A stretch of DNA of 64,000 bases from Scleroderma bovista (Eukaryota > Basidiomycota > Agaricomycetes > Boletales > Sclerodermataceae), in assembly GCA_037178675.1 (NCBI GenBank), contig JAYMGJ010000147.1, positions 1-64,000 on the forward strand, read 5' to 3'. Below, piece after piece: positions 1-11,874 of this stretch. The notes under the pieces are model-generated. The model saw only the letters and a list, made by a program, of their open reading frames with translations, was not told the DNA's origin and searched no databases. Each line of letters begins with the position of its first letter. The stretch's first letter is position 1. Made by a program: the position numbers and the translations under genes.

Positions 1-2
1 AC

Positions 3-122
3 GAACTCCCAGAACCCTTGCTCTGCAAGCAAGGGAATCAGGTGGACTTGCGACTCTTGGAAGCCCTCAGTTCGTTCACCACGAAGTATTACACCTTTAC
101 TAAACTAGTTACCAGGTTATAG
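3..122 (+). CDS. 3' end of an unidentified gene cut by the left edge (tentative)
   Basis: Frame 3 is open from the window edge to a TAG at 120-122, giving about 39 residues that start ELPEPLLCKQ and end KLVTRL. The composition looks protein-like and the stop lies 21 bp from the convergent MRP17 stop, as expected for two neighbouring 3' ends. The other two plus frames stop at nearly the same place, so this may be chance. I do not recognise the family. Only the C-terminus is present and no function can be given. Confidence 0.3.
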   Translation, partial: ELPEPLLCKQGNQVDLRLLEALSSFTTKYYTFTKLVTRL

Positions 123-142
123 GGCGGCTTTCAACAACGCCT

Positions 143-673
143 TCATGGACCAAGTCCAGCCCACGAAGTTGAGGGATCTTTTGGCGGGTTGAGGTAGTCT
201 GGCCGCATGACCGTCTTTTCCCTTGGATACACCACATCCTCGACCTTGTCACCTTGCTTGAGCATGGTCCAGCGAATAACACGGGGATCCCGGCGAACCA
301 ATGCAGTCAGTGAGTGGAGTGCGCGAGGTGAAGCATCGAAGTGCATGGACCAGTAGCTATGTCAAGAGGCAAGCTCGGGGGGGAGAAGTGTGCAAAAGAC
401 ACGATACTGACTCTGCGATGGTGAAAACCTGCTTGTGTCTGCGCATCTTTTGTGGGACGGTCTGAGTGCCCCAATACTCGATATTCCGAACGACACCACC
501 CTGGTCCATGATGTGCTTTGCAGACATCGTCACGAGGTCCTTGATATGTTTCTACAGCGAAGAATTCTTAGCATGGTAGTTCTGTATACATAGTGAACGG
601 ACAGAAAGGCGAAGATGACACACACGTATTGCCGGAAGTGGCTGGTAGTGCAAAGCATTTGATAGAACGGCAT
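143..673 (-). CDS. MRP17: Mitochondrial small-subunit ribosomal protein bS6m (MRP17)
   Basis: This encodes a mitochondrial ribosome small-subunit protein of the bacterial S6 family, which binds in the platform region. Three exons splice in frame: 673-626, 551-412 and 356-143, giving 133 residues. The start MPFYQMLC is the usual opening strand of fungal MRP17. The middle exon carries the strand DQGGVVRNIEYWGTQ. The last exon carries YWSMHFDASP followed by the conserved RRDPRVIRWTMLK, characteristic of mitochondrial S6. Introns begin GTGTGT and GTCAGT and end in AG. The length is normal for the family. It is divergent from the Mei2-like gene, about 1 kb away. The identity is from motif recall and all splice phases agree. 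Confidence 0.85.
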
Positions 674-1726
674 GTTGGAAGTGCTCACTGGAGAAGACCG
701 CTGTTGGGACTTTTTGAGAATGAGAATTGCGTGGGAAGGTAAGGCAAAAAAGGAATGTAGCCCCTGTGTGGGTCGTCGCTGCAGAGTCGCTGAGAAAATA
801 TTTCAGATGCTTGGCAGTATTACACCTTTGTTCAACGGCCCACTGGGGGTGGGTTCGTGACCACTGATAAGGGGAATGCAATACAAAGTCTGCGGCAACT
901 CAGCGTGGCAGCTCGAAAGCGGTTTAGTTTGCGATAGGAACCCACAGGCACTGGCTTGCCTGAGATGCTACGCTACCGACCTGACACAACTTAGAATCTC
1001 GAAATCAATATTGTTTTCACACGTTGGACATGAGAATCGGGGCCGGGGACAGTTGAGCTCGTAGTAGGAGCGGGGGTCGTCGTTCGTCGGCTCCTCGTGA
1101 GCACGTGACAACGAGTTGAAACGTTGATCGGCGGATCGCGTTGCTACCGTGCACTGGTCGTTCGTTTCTGTTGCGAACCTGCCACTGAGTGATCACGGAA
1201 GGGGCCTCGCACAGAGAAACGGAAGGGTGGACATCCTCGCGCAGGCCATTGCGTCACCAGGGACTTTCCCCTTGTCATTAAACCCCATTCCGATTTCTGC
1301 AACGGAGATACACATGACAAGGTGCCCGCGCATCAGACCATCGACCCCAAGATCGCTGTCAAAAAGATCTTCTTTCCAGTCATGATGCTCGATTCTCTGT
1401 CGACTTCTTCGTCCCATGCTATCACCTTGTCCCCCATTCCCCTCCCTCGCTGCATAGCATGCCCACTGGCGCCATCTGGTGATCTCATCATCGCACCGGC
1501 TCAGGGCCTCTCTCAATCAGCATCGCCCCTCAGGGCACCCCCTCCTTGTCCCTTCCTGGCGTAAGTATTATAAACACACCCCCGTCGCGCTTCTCTGCAC
1601 ATCAAGCTAAATTGTTAAATTAGTCGTCTCCCCCAGGCAATCCGATTCCCTGATCTTCCCTCTCCATCTCTCGCTGTCATATAAGTATCATACGCCCACA
1701 CCTCCCCCCCATCCTTTCATCCCACC
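674..1726. other. Divergent intergenic region with a pyrimidine-rich leader
   Basis: About 1.05 kb lies between the MRP17 start and the Mei2-like start. Several short ORFs occur on both strands (for example 1149-1385 plus and 1193-1516 minus), but none shows a recognisable domain or splices convincingly into a neighbour. From about 1560 to 1725 the plus strand is very rich in C and T. It contains a GTAAGT at 1560 and later AG acceptors, compatible with a 5'UTR intron of the Mei2-like gene. I see no other structure. Confidence 0.4.
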
Positions 1727-4700
1727 ATGCACGCCCCAAAGGGAGGCCCCCCCCGTTCCCCGCGACTCCAGCCCTCCCCCTCCCTCCCCAACTTACGGTA
1801 AATATTGTCACAATCGAGCGCATATACCCAACTCACTGCCTGACAGAGTGCGCCACACGCCATCCCTTCCTCCCGCCTCTCGCCATCAACCCGATTCCCC
1901 CAACGACCCCCATCGTCCTCCCAAACCCAGAAAAAATCAGCACTATTTAACCCCTCCCCTCACCCCTTCATCTTCCCTCAAGAGCGACAGTACTGACCCA
2001 GACTCTACAAATACACCAGCTGATACGCCACTGCTCGGTGACGCCCACCAGAGCCGCTTTTTAATTGCAAGTCTAAAGACCCGTATTTTTAACTAGCGCT
2101 CATGTTCATGCTGGCAGATCGCGAACGTTCCGAGAGAGATCTCCGACGATGTCATAATGCAGTATCTTACTTCTTCTCTCGAAGATATTCACTCGGTTCC
2201 CTCGGAAAGCCAACCTATCTCGACTCCTCCCACAACGATACAGACCATTGACTTTCGTTTCCGAGATAAACATATGGTTTTCGTCGCACTTTATGACATC
2301 CGCAATGCCGTCAAATTCAAGCGTTCCATCGAAAGCGTGCGGTCGCGTTCCCAGCACAGCGTCATTGACAACGGGACGCAGAAGACTCACTGCGAAGCCG
2401 CATGGAAAGAAACGCTGACCTGCCTGTTTCTCTCCCCAACCGACTTTCTCAACGTGAGTGCCATTCGTGGTTCTCGCGCCCCCCTGCATACAGACACCAT
2501 ATCTCAGCTTTTCGGCGACTCGGCCAAAGAAATCATGACACACACAGAGGGCACGTTCTGCGTGTCAGTCATTGAGGCGTTTGCCGGGTGCAGAGACGTG
2601 CTTTCATCCCCCTTTATCAATCGAGCTCGTACTCCCCTCCAAACGAAGCTCCGAGGCATCCTATCCAGGTTTGGTGACATCAAAGCATTTCACACACTGA
2701 AAGGGAGCCGAGACAACCACTCCCAGGTATGTCCCCACCGCCATGCGAACTTCCCTCTGGCGATGCCCCGCATATATGATCCACATGCGATGGTATTTCA
2801 TTTCGTTCCAGAGGCTTGGCCCCCTTCGATGCTTTGATAACATCCCTTCTCTACCGTTCACACGGTCGAGAATTCTGCGTCATATCCCTTCCTTCATACT
2901 TCTGCGTTAATTTTCTGGCTGCAATCTAACTCGTTGCCATCTACTAGTGGTTTATCATCGAATATTTCGACATCCGTGTCGCTGAAGCTGCATGGGAGGG
3001 CGTGAACGGACATATTATAGATAACATGAAGTTCCAGCTCGCTCTAAGAGATGGTTTACTCGACGAGTCAGGAAGACCACGAGACACTAGAAGCGAGGAA
3101 ACGGCACATGACCACACAGAAGTCGATCACGCCGCGGAGCCGAAGACGCCCAAGACGGCCACTTATTTATCTCAATCACCAGCATCGTCCACCAGAAACC
3201 TCGTTCTCGATGATACCAGCCCTACACCATACCGTTTCAGCCACGTGCGATCTGGCGCTGACGATCCTGACAGTGCCTTTGCGTTGCACAGACACGGGGT
3301 ACCGCTGTCGGAGCACACACCACCTACCTTGCCGTCCCCAGTTGACCTCCAACGCTCGATCGCGAATACCGTTGGTCATTCGTACGCGCGCAGTGGCGCT
3401 ACGATGACTAGTCGAGCAGGTAGGCGCGCTTCAAACAACGTCCCCTTCGACGTCCCACGTGAGCCATACAAGCCGGTCCAGGCGGATCATGTCTCGCCTG
3501 CCATGAATACCGGTGGCCGTGAAAGAACGGTTGTAGAGGAGATTCCCGGTCCCATCACCAACCTGTACTCTTCATCAAATCCGAGCACCCAGCCACAATG
3601 TGGGCACGACTATTTTGGCCAATCTGACCCGTATATCACAGATGCATCTATGCGTCCGTCCTGGATTTCTTCTTCTTCACACAGTGCCATACCCATGCAG
3701 TACCCATTACCCCCTCAGTCTCCTATGTCTTCAATGTGCTGGGATGCTTCAACCGGGAACTGGTTCGCCTGGCCTTCGTGTCACCCTCTGGCCGAGCAGT
3801 GGGCGTACCCGCCACCCACCATGTTTCATCCTGGGCTTCCATTGTCTGCTGTCCATTACCCGTATTCGCAGCAGCTTTCCCCCCACGTTCAAATGCCTTC
3901 GTATGGGCATCCATGGAACCAGCTACCCATTCCAACCTTACCGCCCACCTCACGCTCCCCTCCTGAAAACAACCAGCTCGACATTCAAAAGATCGAACAA
4001 GGGCTCGATACACGTACGACGGTCATGATTAAGAACATCCCAAACAAAATGACCGACAAGGAGCTCACCAACTTCATCAACGATGTATGTCCTCGGCGCA
4101 TAGACTTCCTTTATCTGCGCATGGATTTTCAGAATGGTTCGTGATCTTTGCCCAGGGTAGTCAGACTGACGTAGGTGTGACTTGCAGGGTGCAATGTCGG
4201 GTATGCTTTTGTCAATTTTATAAACGTCCAGGATCTCCTGCGGTTCGCTAAGATGAAACTGAACCAGAGATGGTAAAATGTTGTCTCTTCGGCTGGTGAG
4301 AACGTAAGCTTACCTTGTTGTCAAGGAATTTGTATTCGAGCGAGAAGGTGTTACAAATGAGCTATGCTAATTATCAGTAAGTCGACTCACTCTGTTCACT
4401 GAATGGTGTTAACCGGACATGACGTTGCCAGGGGGAAAGAAGCGTTGGTAGAGAAATTCAAGAACTCGTGCATCATGGATGAGCGTGAGGAATGGCGCCC
4501 AAAAATCTTTTATTCAGAACCTGGCCCGATGCAGGGGCTTCCAGAAGAGTTTCCCAAGCCCACACATATGAGGCGAAAAGAGCGAAGCTCCTTCAATCGT
4601 GGCGCACTTTTCGTTCCTGGTACTTCTGCTCATCAGAGAACGTTCTTCAACGCGAATACGACGCGAAATTCGTCTCACGTGGATGGGCGACGTCTACGAT

Positions 4701-4750
4701 TCACCCACGACGGTACTTGTAACTCAAGGATCGATGCCACACGCCCGTAG
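1727..4750 (+). CDS. Mei2-like RNA-binding protein with three RRMs
   Basis: The product is a predicted RNA-binding protein of the Mei2 family, whose members act in meiotic entry and RNA elimination in fission yeast and in development in plants. Eight exons splice in frame (1727-1797, 1847-2066, 2118-2453, 2508-2726, 2948-4136, 4188-4272, 4326-4376, 4432-4750), predicting 829 residues. RRM1 opens with SRFLIIANVP near residue 93. RRM2 includes LSRFGDIKAF and WFIIEYFDIRVAEAA (about residues 250-300). A long Pro/Ser-rich linker follows. The C-terminal Mei2-type RRM (RRM_2) starts at TTVMIKNIPNKM near residue 640 and contains DFLYLRMDFQNG, NVGYAFVNF and SYANYQGKEALVEKF. This C-terminal domain defines the family. 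The start ATG at 1727 is the first in a plausible exon, but upstream UTR introns are possible. The intron at 2067-2117 uses a GC donor. Confidence 0.88.
2067..2117 (+). other. GC-AG intron inside RRM1 of the Mei2-like gene
   Basis: A 51-nt intron with donor GCAAGT and acceptor GGCAG. Splicing here joins SRFLI to IANVPREIS in phase 0 and completes the hydrophobic first strand of RRM1. The nearby GT donor at 2081 gives the wrong frame. The GC donor is therefore inferred from frame and domain, not observed in RNA. Confidence 0.6.
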
Positions 4751-5235
4751 CGCTACGACGCGTCGCAGATGGACTCTTTTTCTTCTTACTGCATACATCC
4801 ATTAGTTCATCCTTGTTTTCAAGTCGGTCTCTCATTGCATTCATTTCAATCTGTCCCCCTGTTTCATTTAGCTTACATTAAGTCGACTACTTTGCTGTCA
4901 TTGTGCCTTTGACTCTTTGCTATGCTGTAGTATTTTTCCAATTCCTTGGTGTGCAAGGCTGTTGTATAGATGTAGGGTGAACTTTCGCGGACTCTTCGTG
5001 TGAATGAACTTCGGCACCTGTGCATGTGTGGCAGAACTTCGAGCCTCGTTGTTCGGCTCATCCGTGGAAATTGGCATCGATACACTCATCATGATCCACG
5101 AAAAACGGCGCTTAGAAGCACCAATGAGGAGAATATTTCCCAGAAAGGCAACAATGTAGGCGCTGACCCACAGCAGCCAGTCCACCACTACCGCCAGCCT
5201 GTGACTCCGTCGTTCGTCTTGCACCCAAAATCATA
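4751..5235. other. Intergenic region upstream of UPF2
   Basis: 485 bp between the Mei2-like stop and the UPF2 start. A minus-strand ORF of 108 codons (4898-5224) has a hydrophobic stretch near its N-terminus but no recognised family. Its start would lie 12 bp from the UPF2 start codon. I do not call it a gene. Confidence 0.4.
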
Positions 5236-8200
5236 ATGGAAGCAATTCCTTTACCAAAGGCAGAGGAAGAAAGGCTCCGCTATGTCAGGCGTGTCAATCT
5301 CAGAGAACTGAACCTGCGCCTGGATACGCAAGGCGAGCCTCCACACGTTCTCCGAGGGGATGAGAACTCATTCTGGACTTTCAGAGTCTTCCAAGCTTGA
5401 TCACTCTCTGAAGCGACACACCGCGTTCATCAAGCGCATGCGTCAGTCAATCGGAGTGGATAACCGCGACCAGATTCTCAAGGACATCGACTCTCTCTCG
5501 CTGGAGAAGTACATCGACGAAATCGCCAATGCAGCCTTCGAGGGCATTGCACGATGCAAGACAGAGAAAGATGTGTGGGCTGCAGCAGAGGTGAGCATGA
5601 TGTCTTGCCGTTCTGCGTACGGCCATCGTTCCCTAACTGTGCGGTTTGACCGTGGCAGATTATATGTTCCTTGCACCGGCGCTTTTCGAACACATTTACA
5701 CCGGCTATGGTGAACCACCTCTCGTCTGCGCTTGCCCCTCCTTCACGTGCGATGCTGTCTACTATGACCCCTGACCAACGCGAGAAGGAAGACGCTGCGC
5801 GGGTGTCCCGCCAACGACCTGTCCTCCGAGTTTGCGCTGAACTCGCCCTAGTGGGTATAATCAAAGATGCTCCGACAAGGAGCGGTGCAGAATGGATTAT
5901 GAAGGCGATCAGGGATCTAGTATGTTCCGTCGCGGATTCGGCGTTTGTGCCCAGCTGACGGGTCCCTAGTTATCTAATGACCCAACGTTATCTTCCTTGC
6001 CGTTATTTTCGACCTTCCTCAAATCTTACTCCAGGACATATCTCGGATTGGCGCCTCCACAAGCTAAACAGATATCCAGTGATGCTGAGCCTGGGACGTT
6101 GTCCTCTGTGGCGGCTGGAGAAGCATCGGGCACCAGCACTCTTTCTATCGACGAAGAAGAGGAGCTAGTCGAGAAAGACATACGAGAGCGGTTCAAACGC
6201 ATGTGCGAAGGTTACTTCGACAATGTCGCCAAGAAGCTCATCATCGAACACAAGGTGAGAGGCTATCAGAATGCTACTTGAATGCGGGGGCTCATCAACG
6301 TCGCCTTTGCGCTGTGTTACTTCGTGGTTCCTCGTCCAGCGTCTACATGAACAAGACCGCCGCAATCACGAAGCTTATATCCGTTCAGGCGAAATATTCG
6401 AGGATAGGCAGCAAGCATACGAGAAGATGACCAAAGGATACGAGAAGCTCCTTGCAAGCTGTCAAACGTAGCCCATAATTTCTCTCCTGGTTCACACACT
6501 AACGACTTTATGTTATTAGTCTTTCTGAACTCCTCTACCTCCCGATGCCGTTATTACCAATAATTTCCAACAAATCGGACTCCATTCAGATTGGTGCCAG
6601 TGGTGGGAATACTAGTGACGACACTGAAGATGGCCCTTTTACCTCGGGCGGAAAGTGGGAGGATGAGGAAGAGCGCAGGTTCTTCGAAGATATACAGGAT
6701 CTCAAGGATTTTGTGCCTAGAAATTTCCTCGGTATCGAGGATGAAGGGAGGGCGGAGGCTGAAGGAAAAGACAAGGCCGAAAAGGAGAGGGCGGAGGCAG
6801 AAGCGGAAGTGGAAGCGAAGAAGCTCGAAAGGGAACTCGAAGGGCTCAAAGCCAACGGGGATGCGCATACGAACGGCTTCGCGTCCGGCAACCAAGCAGA
6901 ATCAGTGGACGAAGAAAGCGACTGGTAACGGTTTCGTTCATCTCGCTGGTAATTCACAGTAACCATACGCTTTCTTAGTCCCATGACACCCACGCCTATC
7001 TCGCCGAAGCTGTCCAGCCCCCCGCTCTCTCCCCAGTTGGCACCCCAGGGTCCCTCTCAGCTTTTAACTGGCCTGCTGGCTCGTCTCCCAGATGCCACTA
7101 ATCGTACTTTAATTGATCAGGCCGCAGTTGATTTTGCCTTCCTTAATTCGAAGGCTGCCCGAAAAAGACTAATTAGGGTGATTGCGCCAATTTTGTTGAC
7201 TGCATTGTCTAACCTAACACATACACGGAATAGTTTTTAGCCAATGGCCCAAAGAATCGCACCGATCTTTTGCCACACTATTCCAGACTTGTGGCTACAC
7301 TGAATAAGTATATGCCAGATATAGGTAGTGAACTCGTTGCATCGGTGAGTTCCAATTTAGTGCCAGCATCCTGCAGGCTTAACGCCTTGTAGCTTGAAGA
7401 GGAATTTCGATACTTGCAGAGAAAGAAGAATGTAGTGAAAGAACTCGCCGAACTTCGCATCAAGGTAGATCCGTTTACCTGTGTTTGCGGACCGTCTGCT
7501 CATTTAACCCAGAACATCACTTTCCTGTCCAACCTGACCAAGTTTCAGGTCGTGCCGATGCACGTCATTCTCCATGTCTTCAAAGTCTGCTTGGACGACT
7601 TTTCTGGCACAAACGTGGACAATGTGGCGCTTTTACTTGAGGGATGCGGTCGGTTCTTACTTAGAAACGAAGAAACGAGGGACAGGTTCAGCACCATGGT
7701 ACGTCGTGGTTAGATCATCTGCCAGGGAGGATTGATGAGATTTCTCTCAGCTCGAGCTCATGAGGCGGAAGCAAAGTATGCAACATTTCGACCAGAGACA
7801 GATCCTTTTGCTAGAGAATGCATATTACCAGGTTAGCATGCACCATTCTATTTAGTGGCGGTAACTGACGTCCCTTAGTGTAACCCCCCAGACCGTCCTC
7901 CTCGTGTTGAGAAGCAGAGAACCCCCGTTGAATATTTCATTCAGCACCTCATTTACGACGTCCTTTCAAAGAGGACGATTGACAAGGTGTTCAAGATTCT
8001 CAGGAAGCTTGACTGGGACGATGCAACCACACAGCGTTCGCTTCACAAGGTCTTTTCCAAACCATGGAAGCTCAAGTACAGTAACATTGGTCTCTTGGCA
8101 ATGCTGACGTATGATCTCCAACGACACCACTCTGCATTTGCTATCGCTATCGTGGATCAAGTAGTCGAAGATATCAGGCGGGGCCTGGAACTGAACTCAT

Positions 8201-9527
8201 ACAGCATGAACCAACAACGAGTTGCAACTGTGAAATATCTGGGTGAACTTTATATCTATCGGTTAATAAACTCTGCCTTGGTCTTTGACACGCTGTGGCT
8301 ATTGGCCACATTCGGCCATCGTCAGTATACTCCACAATGCAGTGACGAATTATCCGTTGATCGTCTTTACAGCTGACGGCCACCTGTTACCTCGCCAACC
8401 ATGCCCCCTTGACATGCCTGACGACTTTTTCCGTATTCGCCTAATTTGTGTTCTGTTGGACACGGTCGGTATGTGCTTTGACCATGGTCGCCAGATGAGG
8501 AAGTTGGACAGCTTCATCATATTCTTCCAGGTAATAAAATGTCCTTTGTCGTTTTTTGGTTGTGTTTTAACCGGCATTTTCTTAGTACTATGCGCTCTGC
8601 AAGGAGGAACTGTCAATGGAAGTGGACTTCATGTTGTCGGACTCTCTTGAGGTGGAGTATTATTCTATACTGGGTATTAGATTGCTTACTGTTTGGCAGG
8701 CTGTCCGTCCGAAGCTTCCGATGCCAAAATCGATTGAAGAGGCCGCAAGCGCTGTCGATGCCATGTTCAACACTGCCATGCAAAACGCAGGTCGTATGTT
8801 TTTTTTCTCCTTTTTTTTTTCTCTCATTGAGGTTGGTCAAGTTGCACCAGAAGGGGAAAGTGGTGATGAAAGTGAGGACGAGGAAGACGATGCGGATGCA
8901 AGGTCACGGGAAGAAGAAGATGAAGACGATGAAGGGAGCACAGCTGGCCACGGGTCTACGGTGAATACCACTTACGTATACATTGCGGGTACGAATTCTT
9001 ATGCTTAACAGACAGATGATCGTGCTCCTTCCCCGGACCCGGTGGTCGTATTATCTGCTCAGGAAAATCTCGGCCCTTCAGAGGAAGCAGAAGCGGACTT
9101 CGCGAAGGAGCTTGCTAAGATCATCACAGAGTCCTCTGCGGAGTCCCGGAAGATTGACAAGAAACACACCTGGTGGGACACTGCTGTTCTGGCTCCCGGT
9201 GCACGGAAGAAACGAACGGAAGAGCACGAGCAAGATACTGACGGCGATGCCGACAACGCCACCGAATCTGTGATGAACTTCACGGTCATAACGCGCAGGG
9301 GAAACAAACAACAGGTGCGTTTATTCCGCGACCTCGTTTGTTTGCCAAAGCCTGAATATGTCGTCCAGACACGAAATTTACCTGTTCCCGCTGAATCTGC
9401 TCTTGCTGTTCATACACGGTCGGCACAACTCCAGGATAAAGTGGAGCAGCAGCATCTCAAGCGCCTAGTCTTGAACTATGAGCAAAGGGAAGAAGCTGAG
9501 GAGCTTAAAGGCAAGCTCGATCGCTGA
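5236..9527 (+). CDS. UPF2: UPF2/NMD2, nonsense-mediated mRNA decay factor
   Basis: UPF2 bridges UPF1 and UPF3 at the exon-junction complex and activates nonsense-mediated decay in the cytoplasm. About 17 introns are needed; my splicing gives roughly 1,130 residues, in the range of fungal UPF2. The N-terminus has LRELNLRL and the first MIF4G unit (HTAFIKRMRQSIG, YIDEIANAAFEGIARCK, RVCAELALVGIIKD). The second MIF4G includes NIGLLAMLTYDLQ. The third MIF4G has RIRLICVLLDTVGMCFDHG. An acidic linker (Glu/Asp runs encoded near 8870-8940) precedes the C-terminal UPF1-binding region, with NFTVITRRGNKQQ and the closing LVLNYEQREEAEELK. The first intron (about 5347-5386, only 40 nt) is uncertain. The apparent coding stretch at 9316-9369 has GTGCGT and CAG borders and is probably an in-frame intron. 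Confidence 0.92.
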
Positions 9528-9934
9528 CGTACTTCGTCTCGATGCTGATTTCCCCCAGCCCTTGAAACTCGCAGTAAGGCGGGGGTGGTGAAGATCCGTC
9601 TGGTTGGCTAGCCATCGCATGCAATCTGGCACGGGACCAGCATACTCAAGCTCATTGCATTACGACATCACGACAGCCTATCCGCTGACTGCGATGTTGG
9701 GAGCGTTTGCCCCGGCAGGCACCCAGACCCAGTATTGGGTCGTGCCCAGTCAGCAGTCCGCTTTTTTCTGCATTACTGCTAGGCAGTATGTAGTTGCCTG
9801 ACGTTGCCTTGGTCGGTTTTCGAACGTAGACTACACTCATGTACATACGCGGTCACGTGGTCACAAAAATTATTGTCGCAATAAACCGCGTTTCTCTATG
9901 TTCTCCGACGATCACCTCGACTCAATATCACTAC
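9528..9934. other. Intergenic region
   Basis: About 400 bp between the UPF2 stop and the next start. A 65-codon ORF at 9604-9801 has no recognisable content. I see nothing else here beyond the likely promoter of the downstream gene. Confidence 0.4.
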
Positions 9935-11662
9935 ATGTCTTGGAAGGAAGCCTTTGAGAAGGGCATAGCTAATTTCAAGAGCGGGCAGCTCTCTGATGCA
10001 CTGTCCTATATGAATCAGGTGTGGGTTATGCTGTGGCAATACACATCTAACCTCATGCAATGGTAGGCAGCCGATCTTCAGAAGGACAATTACCGGATCT
10101 ATGATTCCCGAGCAGCAGTGTACGAGAGGCTTGGTGACCTGAAGGCTGCTCTTCTTGACTCCAAAAAAGTTATTGATCTTGCACCCCAACATTGGCAAGG
10201 TTACACCCGCGCAACTCGCATCTTCAGCTCCCTCAATAAGCATGCTTCGGCCGTAAAGATGGTGGATCTTGGATTAAGTCGCCTTCGAGGCGACGACTCC
10301 AGACAGAGGAGTAAGCTGCTTGAGCTTCGGGAGAAATCAGTCCAAGCTCAGGCGGCCGCTGAACAGCAGCGCCAGTTGTATCTCGCTAAAACCTCGTACC
10401 ATGCCGGCAAACTACCGACAGAGATTCTTGCGGAAATATTTGCCATCGTCGTCGACACCGATCATTGTCAGGTTATCATGTTATCTCACGTCTGCAATCA
10501 TTGGCGCGGCATTGTCACGGCCACCCCTCCTCTCTGGCGTACATTGGCGCTATCGAACAAACGTCCAATGCGCAAGATTAAGATGTGGTTGGAACATTCG
10601 AAGTCCCGCATTACCACGTTAACTGTGCACCGTTCACTTTCGCCTTTGGAGTTCCCCTCAGTCCTCGCGGAATTGGGAAGACTTTCTTGGGCTTCTCTTC
10701 AAAACCTCCAAGCTCATAGCTCATTCTTGGTTGAGCTTTATCGAGTGCTCTCGGAACGATCAATGGCCCATATCTTTACCCACATCAAACGACTGTCGCT
10801 GGACGCCTGTGGGTCGGTCGAGCATATGTTCACATCAAGCTGTGAATGGGATCTCATAGAATTGAGCTCCACGGGGCCGATGCAATTCCCTGAGAGATGT
10901 TGGCAATGCTTTACCCGGCTGAGAGCGTTGCACATCCGTCAATTGCCAACACATTTCCCCCTGTCTGCAATTGAAGCCCTGCCACTGCTCGAGAGTCTAG
11001 TCCTAGACTTTTCTTCGCCAATGACAATTCTCGGAACAGTCGAACAAGCTCTAAATATGACCCGCCTCACAAGCATTGGGCTTCGTAATGTTGAGAATCC
11101 TTTTGCTTTACTAGGTAGCGTCATCATGCCTTCCCTACAAGACATCAGCCTCTTCGGTGCTATTTCGAGGGTAGACGAAGCTTTGATTCATGTGTTGTGC
11201 GCCGAACACAATGGCCTCGTCTCGTTGCGGGTTGGAAACTGCGGCCTGTATTCTAGCACCCTTATAACCATCCTATCCCGCGTCCCTTGCCTGGAGACGC
11301 TCCAAATCTACTGCATTGATGGGGTCGTCAACGAAGTATTTCAATATCTTGCTGGCAAGAATCCCTTCCCCGAACTGCAGGTGTCCCCCCGAGACGGGTT
11401 ACCATGCTCCATCTTGAAACATGTTGACGTGTCTCGATGCTCTGATCTCTCAACGAGTAGTGTATATGCACTCGTCAAGAGTCGCCTACAAACCGAACCA
11501 GAGACTACCAGTAGTCCCTCGGCTCCCTACCGTTGCAAGATCGAGTCGCTACGAACAGATGGTTGTCCGAAGATGGATGCTGAGCTATTGCCGTGGTTCA
11601 GGTCGAAGGTCGAACGTTTCAGTTGCATTTACATGACGAAGAAAGAGGCTAGACAGCGATGA
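9935..11662 (+). CDS. TPR, F-box and leucine-rich-repeat protein, Dia2/Pof3-like
   Basis: A predicted substrate adaptor of an SCF ubiquitin ligase. One intron (10019-10066) joins MNQ to AADLQKDN, giving 559 residues. Residues 1 to about 120 form TPR-like helices (EAFEKGIANFKSGQLSDAL, YERLGDLKAALLDSKKVI). An F-box follows at about 143-190 (KLPTEILAEIFAIV, then LSHVCNHWRGIVTATPPLW). The rest is a leucine-rich-repeat region with spaced LxxLxL motifs (for example LESLVLDFSS and CPKMDAELLPWF near the end). TPR-F-box-LRR is the arrangement of budding yeast Dia2 and fission yeast Pof3, which protect replication forks and telomeres. Agaric genomes carry many F-box/LRR proteins of unknown substrate, so orthology is likely but not proven. 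The next gene is an ATRIP-like checkpoint factor 213 bp downstream. Confidence 0.75.
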
Positions 11663-11874
11663 TGAGCGCCGTACTTTAAAGGACATAGCTGAAGCTAATA
11701 CTATGCTAACACCATCTGTTACATAACTGCTCTCCTCAGTCTTGTAGCATCAAGAGCTGTTGTCCATCGACGTTGCATGATAATTGTTGTATTGCCTTTC
11801 AACATCTCATTTCCTAATCGATATTAGTAGTACATACAGCCAACGCGTACTTTGAGTTTCACGCGAGGTTCTCC

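Noticed and set aside
552..881. 109-codon minus-strand ORF over the MRP17 first intron
   Set aside because: The MRP17 exon 1 and its intron account for this region; the ORF frame disagrees with the protein.
4898..5224. 108-codon minus-strand ORF with a hydrophobic segment
   Set aside because: Its start would be 12 bp from the UPF2 start codon, no family is recognised, and the 3' half looks like random sequence.
6586..6993. 135-codon Ser-rich minus-strand ORF
   Set aside because: It is antisense to the acidic and Lys/Glu-rich linker of UPF2 and shows no independent features.
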